Shown piece after piece: positions 6,209 through 10,349 of a stretch of 10,349 bases of DNA (its first letter is position 1; each line of letters starts with the position of its first letter). The notes under the pieces are model-generated. The model was not told the origin of the DNA. It made no database searches and saw only the letters and a list, made by a program, of their open reading frames with translations. Position numbers and translations under genes: made by a program. The DNA comes from Pseudomonadota bacterium (GTDB taxonomy: Bacteria > Pseudomonadota > Alphaproteobacteria > Rhizobiales > Kaistiaceae), in contig JAEZEN010000049.1 in the NCBI GenBank assembly GCA_023433185.1, positions 1 to 10,349 of the forward strand, in the 5' to 3' direction.

Positions 6209-7716
6209 GACGCCATCCCGCCCTCGGCGGGCGCGTGCGCCGCCGCCATCAGGATCGCCTCGCGGTCGAAGTTCTCGCGTTCCACCTCCCGGGCGATGCG
6301 GCCGTTGCGAAAGACGAGGATGCGGTCGGCCATCGCCATGACCTCCTCCGCGTCGTCGCCGATGAGGATCACGGCGATGCCCTCGGCCGCCAGCTGGGAG
6401 ACCACGCGGTGGATTTCCGCCTTGGCGCCGACATCGATGCCGCGCGTCGGCTGGTCGAGGATGACGATCCGGGGACCGGGAATGAGCCACTTGGCGAGCA
6501 GCACCTTCTGCTGGTTGCCGCCCGACAGCGTACCGGTGATCTGCTCGATCCCGGTGGACACCACCTTCATCCGCCCCGCGAAGTCCGCAGCGACCGCGGC
6601 CTCGCGCCGGCCGTCGACCAGCCCCAGGGCCCGGCTCAGCCGCCTGAGCACCGGCAGCGTGGCATTCGCCCGGATCGGAAACGGCAGGACGAGACCCTGC
6701 TGGTGGCGATCCTCGGGGACGAGCGAGATGCCGAGTTGCATCGCATCACGGGGGGAACGGGGATCGGCGCCCTTGCCCTCGATCGCGATCGTGCCAGCCG
6801 TCGGGGCTACGATGCCGAACAGCATCTCCGCCACCTCGGAGCGGCCGGCGCCGACGAGGCCGAAGAAACCGAGGATCTCGCCTGCGCGAAGGTCGAAACT
6901 CACGTCCTCGACGAACACGGCGCCGGACAGGCCGCGGACGCTCATGACCGGCTTGCCGATCTCCGCCACCGCCTTGGGGAAGAACGCCCCCGGCTCGGCC
7001 CCGATCATGTGGCGGACGGTCTGCTCGACCGTCAGGCCCTCCGTCGGGCGGGTCACCACACGCTTGCCCGACCGGAGCACGGTGATCTCGTCGCACCAGC
7101 CGAGCACCTCGTCGAGGAAGTGGCTGATGAAGGCGAGCGCCACGCCCTCGGAACGGAGCTTCATCATGATCTCGTGCAGGCGCTCGAGCTCCACCCCGGA
7201 GATGGCCGAGGTCGGCTCGTCGAGGATCAGCACCTTGGCATCGAAGGAAAGCGCCCGGGCAATCTCGACCGACTGGCGCTCGGCGATCGTCAGCATCTTC
7301 ACCGGCAGGCGTACGTCGATCGACAGGCGCAGGCGATCGAGAAGGGCGCGCGCCTCGGCATTCATCCGGGTCCAGTCGACGCGGCCGTTCCGCAACGGCT
7401 GACGCCCCACGAAGATGTTCTCGGCCACCGAGAGCTCGGGAAACAGCGCAGGGTGCTGATGAACGACGGAGATGCCGGCGGCCTGGGCGTCCGTGGCGCC
7501 CTTGAGGACGATCGGCCGGCCGTCCTTCAGGATCTGGCCGCGATCCGGCTTGTGGATCCCGGCGATGACCTTGACCAGGGTGGACTTGCCGGCGCCGTTC
7601 TCGCCCGCGAGCGCATGAACCTGGCCGGCCTTGAGGGTGAGATCCACATCGCTCAGGACCTCGACCGATCCGAAGCGCTTGCTGATCCCGCGAAGCTCGA
7701 GAACGGACGCCACCAT
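6205..7716 (-). CDS. Sugar ABC transporter ATP-binding protein with two fused nucleotide-binding domains (RbsA/RhaT-like)
   Basis: This 503-residue cytoplasmic protein energises sugar import. Domain 1 (about 5-240) has Walker A GENGAGKST (38-46), a Q-loop region around HQHPALFPELSVAENI, the degenerate signature LTIAERQ (142-148), Walker B VLILDEPTS (162-170) and the switch His199. Domain 2 (about 255-500) has a Walker A-like GLVGAGRS (286-293) without the lysine and a full LSGGNQQ signature (398-404), then LDQPTRGIDVG (420-430). This is the family's usual one good plus one degenerate site, except that the domain 2 Walker B glutamate is Gln422 (codon CAG, 6451-6453). The ATG at 7716 has a weak ribosome site and follows the binding-protein gene by 98 bases; the end overlaps the first permease by four bases. 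Confidence 0.94.
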   Translation of the reverse strand: MVASVLELRGISKRFGSVEVLSDVDLTLKAGQVHALAGENGAGKSTLVKVIAGIHKPDRGQILKDGRPIVLKGATDAQAAGISVVHQHPALFPELSVAENIFVGRQPLRNGRVDWTRMNAEARALLDRLRLSIDVRLPVKMLTIAERQSVEIARALSFDAKVLILDEPTSAISGVELERLHEIMMKLRSEGVALAFISHFLDEVLGWCDEITVLRSGKRVVTRPTEGLTVEQTVRHMIGAEPGAFFPKAVAEIGKPVMSVRGLSGAVFVEDVSFDLRAGEILGFFGLVGAGRSEVAEMLFGIVAPTAGTIAIEGKGADPRSPRDAMQLGISLVPEDRHQQGLVLPFPIRANATLPVLRRLSRALGLVDGRREAAVAADFAGRMKVVSTGIEQITGTLSGGNQQKVLLAKWLIPGPRIVILDQPTRGIDVGAKAEIHRVVSQLAAEGIAVILIGDDAEEVMAMADRILVFRNGRIAREVERENFDREAILMAAAHAPAEGGMAS

Positions 7717-7772
7717 ACAAGAACCCGCCTACGCGCGGGCCTCCTCCCTGCCGACTTCAGCGAGACCCGCAC

Positions 7773-7800
7773 GGGCGCGGGGCGAACCAGCCCCCCGCCC
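7773..7800 (-). other. GC-rich intercistronic hairpin after the binding-protein gene
   Basis: On the minus strand GGGCGGGG can pair with CCCCGCGCCC around a ten-base loop, leaving a two-base bulge. It starts 15 bases after the stop of the binding-protein gene, in the only sizeable gap (98 bases) of the transport operon before the ATPase. Such hairpins often protect the upstream message or damp readthrough, which would fit the need for excess binding protein. No U-run follows, so complete termination is unlikely. A second small stem (CCCGC/GCGGG, 7724-7739) lies near the ATPase start. Confidence 0.4.
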
Positions 7801-7814
7801 GGCGCGATCATGCC

Positions 7815-8831
7815 TCAGTAGTCGTGTTCCTGATAGTTCTCGGCAGTGTATTCGAGCGGGTCGCCGGTGACGATCTGGCCGCCGAAGTCCTCGATGATGG
7901 TGTAGGTGCCCGGCCACTTGCGGCCTTCGGGGACGGTGATGCTCTCACCCGCGGCGCCGGTGATCTCGCCGTCGGCAAGCGCCCGCGCGGCGTAGTAGGT
8001 CACATAGCCGAGCTTGATCGGATCCCAGAGGTAGAGGACCTGGATGGTACCGTTGAGCATGTACTCGGCGGAGATCGACGGCACGCAGGTGCCGCCGAGC
8101 TTGATGGCGCCCTCGCCCTTGTCGACGGACTCGAGCGCGCGGGCGACCGCGGGCAGGCCGGGACAGGTCGGCGCGAAGATGCCGGCGAGGTCGGGGTACT
8201 TGGTGGTCAGCGCGACGGTCGCATCGAACGCCTGCTGCTCGTTGTCGTTGGCATACACCTCGTCGACGATCTCGATCCCGGCATATTCGGGCTTGCTGAG
8301 CTCGTCACGGAAGGCCGCGATCCAGGCGTTCTGATTGGCCGCCGTCGCCTGGGCGGAGACGATCGCGACCTGGCCCTGGTTGCCGAGCTCCTCGGCGAGG
8401 CGCCGGGCGCCGAAGCGCCCGACCGAGTCGGTCGTCGCCATGTTGACGTGGAGCGTGCGCGCGTCCACGGCGGAGTCGGCGTCGAAGGTGATGACCTTGG
8501 AGCCGAGCTGCTGGGCCCGCTTCATCGCCGGGGCGACGGCATCGGGGTCGTTCGGGGCGACGGCGATCGCAGTCATCCTGCGCTCGGCCAGGTTGTTGAT
8601 GATGTCGACCTGAGCCGTGGCGCTCGCCTGGGTCGGGCCGAAGTTCTCGACCGTACCGCCGATCTCCTCGGCCGCCATCTGCGCGCCCGCCAGCGTGGCA
8701 TTGTAGTAGGGATTGGTGCTCGACTTGATCACCATCCCGAGCGAGAAGTCATCATCCTGCGCGGACACGCCGGAGACGAGAAGACCGGCGAACATTGCTG
8801 CGCCGGCACCGACGAAAGCTAGTCTTTTCAT
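7815..8831 (-). CDS. Periplasmic sugar-binding protein of ABC transporter (RbsB/RhaS/LsrB-like)
   Basis: The 338-residue precursor has a clear Sec signal peptide: MKR, a hydrophobic core and VSA-QDD, with probable cleavage after residue 24. The mature protein is a type-1 periplasmic-binding fold (Peripla_BP_4), opening with GMVIKSSTNPYYNATLAGAQ and carrying AVAPNDPDAVAPAMKRA (about 103-119), a typical ligand-pocket stretch. The segment YLWDPIKLGYVTYYAARAL resembles the LWDPVDLGY region of rhamnose-binding RhaS and the AI-2 protein LsrB rather than RbsB. The ATG at 8831 follows GGGAGGAAGAGGA and gives the signal peptide; an in-frame extension up to 9002 would bury it and is not accepted. First gene of the operon, about 136 bases downstream of the predicted promoter start. 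Ligand unknown; a deoxyhexose, hexose or rare ketose all fit. Confidence 0.93.
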   Translation of the reverse strand: MKRLAFVGAGAAMFAGLLVSGVSAQDDDFSLGMVIKSSTNPYYNATLAGAQMAAEEIGGTVENFGPTQASATAQVDIINNLAERRMTAIAVAPNDPDAVAPAMKRAQQLGSKVITFDADSAVDARTLHVNMATTDSVGRFGARRLAEELGNQGQVAIVSAQATAANQNAWIAAFRDELSKPEYAGIEIVDEVYANDNEQQAFDATVALTTKYPDLAGIFAPTCPGLPAVARALESVDKGEGAIKLGGTCVPSISAEYMLNGTIQVLYLWDPIKLGYVTYYAARALADGEITGAAGESITVPEGRKWPGTYTIIEDFGGQIVTGDPLEYTAENYQEHDY

Positions 8832-8957
8832 TCCTCTTCCTCCCAAAGATGCCCGGTTTCTTTGCCGGGTCCTGCAAGCAGTCTTCTGCTTCTCCGCGCA
8901 ATCTGCCCCTCTGCCGACCGGGAAACCGCCCCCTCCCAGGACGTCGAAAGGCCGTAG

Positions 8958-8969
8958 CGCATCGATTAG
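8958..8969 (-). promoter_or_regulatory. Putative LacI-family operator, site B, at the predicted operon start
   Basis: CGCATCGATTAG fits CGCAWCGWTTAG. With flanks (8956-8971) it is symmetric at 12 of 16 positions around a central CG. It lies directly after the candidate -10 (8974-8979), covering the expected +1 near 8967, so a bound repressor would block the transporter operon. The extended block ATCGATTAGCTGA (8961-8973) differs by one base from 839-851. Confidence 0.6.
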
Positions 8970-8973
8970 CTGA

Positions 8974-9002
8974 AGTGTATGCGAGGCGCATGGCGCGCGC
9001 AA
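8974..9002 (-). promoter_or_regulatory. Candidate sigma-70 promoter of the sugar transport operon
   Basis: On the minus strand TTGCGC (8997-9002), a 17-base spacer and TACACT (8974-8979) precede operator site B. The same arrangement with closely similar hexamers is found upstream of the dehydrogenase gene. Predicted leader is about 136 bases. Another AT-rich -10-like stretch (TATACT on the minus strand, 9033-9038) lies further upstream but lacks a convincing -35. Confidence 0.5.
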
Positions 9003-9023
9003 CCAAACAATTTCATTCGCCTA

Positions 9024-9043
9024 TCTCATTGTAGTATATGAGA
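9024..9043. repeat. 20-bp perfect-arm inverted repeat upstream of the transport operon
   Basis: TCTCAT and ATGAGA (9024-9029, 9038-9043) flank an eight-base spacer. The surrounding 9001-9050 stretch is unusually AT-rich for this window and lies about 20 bases upstream of the candidate -35, a position suited to an activator or second regulator. A nine-base direct repeat, TTCATTCGC, occurs at 9012-9020 and again at 9099-9107, where it leads into operator site C. Confidence 0.4.
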
Positions 9044-9104
9044 ATTACGCCCACTCCTCCGAAGGAATGGACAGCCTTGCGACACCCGAAAATCCCGATT
9101 CATT

Positions 9105-9116
9105 CGCATCGTTTAG
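9105..9116 (-). promoter_or_regulatory. Putative LacI-family operator, site C (upstream auxiliary)
   Basis: CGCATCGTTTAG fits CGCAWCGWTTAG exactly. Its centre is 147 bases from the centre of site B, close to 14 turns of B-DNA, a spacing compatible with loop formation by a dimer-of-dimers repressor. It is about 110 bases upstream of the candidate -35, so a direct block of polymerase is unlikely. Confidence 0.5.
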
Positions 9117-9447
9117 TTGTCGTGGCTGGCACGGTTTTCCGGTTTGCCCGACACAATCCTTCCAGCAGGCCGGCGAAAGGGATTGGGACAGGAGGCCGCG
9201 CGGCGCGCGACCCGGTGTGAGCCCGCGGCTTGTCACGCTCGGAGGTGGTCTTCCGGCAGGCGTGCCTCTTCGCGGCACCAGGAGCGGCAGCCGCGCAGGA
9301 TTCCATCCGGCGTCGGCCCGACCGGACTCTTGCCGCGTCGGCGCCGGCTTCGGAACGCTGTCATCCATGAGGGCGCCCGCGGGGGGCGCCGGCGCGTGAT
9401 CGGGGACAGGGGCCGGCGCGGAAAGAGGTGGCGGCCCGGAGCGACTC
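9117..9447. other. Gene-poor stretch between the sugar locus and the DUF6481-like gene
   Basis: I recognise no gene here. Open frames on both strands are Arg/Pro/Ala-rich, lack conserved motifs and look like GC-rich noise. A 6-base pair CAATCC/GGATTG flanks a loop near 9155-9185, and a strong GC hairpin occurs at 9371-9390. No tRNA-like or rRNA-like sequence was seen. Confidence 0.5.
9371..9390 (-). terminator. GC hairpin downstream of the DUF6481-like gene
   Basis: Seven perfect G/C pairs (9372-9378 with 9384-9390) enclose a five-base loop. It begins about 57 bases past the stop of the minus-strand gene at 9448. It could end that transcript, but there is no U-run after it on the minus strand. 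Confidence 0.3.
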
Positions 9448-9846
9448 CTACTTCCTGCTCCGCGCCTTGCGGGCGGCGTATTTCGCGTCGCGGGCCGCCT
9501 TGCGCGCAGCCTCGTCGGCCACCACGCGGGCCGCAAGGCTGAGTTCGGCTTCCGCGCGAGCCGCCTTCTGGGCCGCGATGGCCGCCTGCTTTTCGGCCTC
9601 GGCGGCGCGTTCGGCCTCCGCGCGCTCGGCGGCTTCCCGCTCCTCGCGGGCGATCTGCTCCAGCTTTGCCTTCTTGCGCTCGGCCTCCCGGATGCGACGG
9701 TTCTCGGCAACCAGTCGGCGCTCCTCAGCGCGCTTCTTCACTGCCGGATCGTCGGCATTGGCTGCCGAGCGGAACTTCTCGACCAGTGCCTGCTTGGCGG
9801 CAAGCGAAGTGTTCCGCCGCTCCTCGAAGTCCCTGTCCTTCTTCAA
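9448..9846 (-). CDS. DUF6481-like small charged coiled-coil protein
   Basis: The protein is rich in Ala, Glu, Arg and Lys and almost entirely predicted helix. It has a conserved-looking front ([21 protein letters not shown], then a [13 protein letters not shown] segment), a long E/R/A coiled coil and a basic end, [17 protein letters not shown]. This arrangement matches my recollection of alphaproteobacterial DUF6481 proteins of 100-130 residues; the function of that family is unknown to me. No ATG is available. TTG at 9846 gives 132 residues, starts just before the conserved front and has a purine-rich AAGGGAAACGGA upstream. GTG at 9906 would add 20 non-conserved-looking residues (152 total). 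The gene is divergent from hslV. No signal peptide or membrane segment is visible, so it is probably cytoplasmic, perhaps binding nucleic acid through its basic tail (inference). Confidence 0.75.
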   Translation of the reverse strand: MKKDRDFEERRNTSLAAKQALVEKFRSAANADDPAVKKRAEERRLVAENRRIREAERKKAKLEQIAREEREAAERAEAERAAEAEKQAAIAAQKAARAEAELSLAARVVADEAARKAARDAKYAARKARSRK

Positions 9847-9989
9847 AACGTCCGTTTCCCTTTCGCGTCGATTCCCGGGCGCGAGGAATGGCCTCTTCGC
9901 GCCCACGAATCAAGCCTGTGTCGTCGCGGCGGACGGGGCGGCACGGCGCGGGCGGGCCTCGCCCGGCCGGCGGCGACGGAAGCCCTCCT

Positions 9990-10018
9990 GCGGATACGGC
10001 CATGGCCATGCCGTCCGC
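9990..10018. repeat. Imperfect inverted repeat between the DUF6481-like gene and hslV
   Basis: GCGGATACGGC (9990-10000) pairs with GCCGTCCGC (10010-10018), leaving a two-base bulge. The nine-base loop CATGGCCAT contains the palindrome ATGGCCAT. It lies in the roughly 270-base divergent intergenic region, before the candidate hslV promoter. Whether it acts as DNA or RNA structure cannot be told. Confidence 0.4.
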
Positions 10019-10047
10019 AACCCGGCGGCCGGCAGCCTGCCCCCGAT

Positions 10048-10075
10048 TTGCACTCGCCGTGTCCGGCATTACATA
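10048..10075 (+). promoter_or_regulatory. Weak candidate promoter for hslV
   Basis: TTGCAC (10048-10053), a 16-base spacer and TACATA (10070-10075) lie about 100 bases upstream of the hslV start. Each hexamer matches only three consensus positions. I did not find a convincing heat-shock (RpoH) promoter, which would be expected for hslVU in many bacteria. Confidence 0.25.
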
Positions 10076-10076
10076 G

Positions 10077-10092
10077 GGGCCTGCGGAGGCCC
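10077..10092 (+). other. Short perfect hairpin in the hslV leader
   Basis: GGGCCT and AGGCCC form six perfect pairs around a four-base GCGG loop, immediately after the candidate -10. If the promoter is right, this would be at the very 5' end of the hslV transcript, where it could stabilise the message. Confidence 0.35.
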
Positions 10093-10177
10093 GGCGGCCT
10101 CCCGTTGTTCCCAGGGGCCGATGCGGGGCCTGCGCCCAGGACCGCAGCGGCCGGCTTTCAGAAATTTGGTGTTGTTC

Positions 10178-10349
10178 ATGAGTGACAGAGAACCCGCCTC
10201 CTGGCACGGCACGACGATCCTCACCGTGCGGAAGGGGGGAAAGGTGGTGATCGCCGGCGACGGCCAGGTCTCGCTCGGCCAGACCGTCGTCAAGCACAAT
10301 GCACGGAAGGTGCGGCCCATCGGCAAGTCGGGCGTCGTGGGCGGCGGGG
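10178..10349 (+). CDS. hslV: ATP-dependent protease HslVU, peptidase subunit HslV (5' part only)
   Basis: HslV is the proteasome-like threonine peptidase that forms a dodecamer capped by the HslU ATPase and degrades misfolded and regulatory proteins in the cytoplasm. The 57 visible residues carry HGTTIL, with the nucleophile expected at T12 after removal of an 11-residue propeptide. Counting from T12, the mature family residues Asp17 and Lys33 fall on D28 (AGDGQVSLG) and K44 (NARKV). The usual length is about 175-185 residues, so two thirds lie beyond the right edge; hslU is expected to follow. The ATG at 10178 has only a weak ribosome site (GGTG) but gives the standard N-terminus. Longer propeptides of this kind are common in alphaproteobacteria, whereas E. 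coli HslV loses only Met. Confidence 0.95.
   Translation, partial: MSDREPASWHGTTILTVRKGGKVVIAGDGQVSLGQTVVKHNARKVRPIGKSGVVGGG

Noticed and set aside
4137..8831. Identification as a true rhamnose (rhaSTPQ) or AI-2 (lsr) operon
   Set aside because: Gene order and the LWDPxxLGY region resemble these systems, but rhamnose mutarotase, the rhamnose kinase and lsrFGK-type genes are absent from the window, so no specific symbol is assigned.
8832..9002. 57-residue N-terminal extension of the sugar-binding protein
   Set aside because: It would place a Cys/Arg-rich stretch ahead of a clear Sec signal peptide and overlap the predicted promoter and operator; the ATG at 8831 has a strong ribosome site.
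9067..9399. Plus-strand open frame of about 110 codons in the gene-poor stretch
   Set aside because: Composition is that of random GC-rich sequence, it runs across operator site C, and I recognise nothing in it.
9045..9710. Minus-strand open frame of about 221 codons, Arg/Pro/Ser-rich
   Set aside because: Half of it is the wrong frame of the DUF6481-like gene and the rest is low-complexity without conserved motifs.
9725..10297. Minus-strand open frame of about 190 codons across the hslV upstream region
   Set aside because: It is antisense to the hslV start and shadows the small coiled-coil gene; no motif and no ribosome site.

Overview
The window is GC-rich chromosomal DNA of an alphaproteobacterium, most likely Hyphomicrobiales (Rhizobiales). 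The evidence is the third-position GC bias, the RhaS/RbsB-type sugar transporter organisation, a DUF6481-like small coiled-coil protein, and an hslV gene with an 11-residue propeptide. I see no mobile element, CRISPR array, tRNA or rRNA.

Positions 1-9116 form one sugar uptake and catabolism locus. A minus-strand operon starts at 8831: periplasmic sugar-binding protein, a two-domain ATPase, two permeases (joined by ATGA stop/start overlaps), a D-tagatose/D-psicose 3-epimerase-family enzyme, and a second AP-endonuclease-type TIM-barrel isomerase/epimerase ending at 2145. Convergent to it is a LacI-family regulator (1035-2069, plus strand). Divergent from the regulator is a Gfo/Idh/MocA dehydrogenase that starts at 734 and runs off the left edge. 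The substrate-binding protein would capture a sugar or sugar derivative and the ABC transporter would import it. The dehydrogenase and the two TIM-barrel enzymes would then oxidise, epimerise or isomerise it. The sugar cannot be named from sequence, and no kinase is visible here.

The most informative non-coding signal is a 12-mer, CGCAWCGWTTAG. It occurs exactly three times (769-780, 8958-8969, 9105-9116), with a fourth close relative (CTTATCGTTTAG, 836-847). All four lie in the two regulatory regions of this locus. Two of them fall on the expected transcription start of near-identical promoter layouts (TTGCG-type -35, 17-nt spacer, TAC-type -10). They are proposed to be operators of the local LacI-family repressor. 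The same lacI/dehydrogenase intergenic region also holds a 38-bp inverted repeat (781-818) and a different LacI-class palindrome (893-906).

The right end is unrelated housekeeping sequence. A roughly 330-bp stretch without a recognisable gene is followed by a small Ala/Glu/Arg-rich DUF6481-like gene on the minus strand, a hairpin-rich divergent intergenic region, and the first 57 codons of hslV (ATP-dependent HslVU protease peptidase subunit) on the plus strand.
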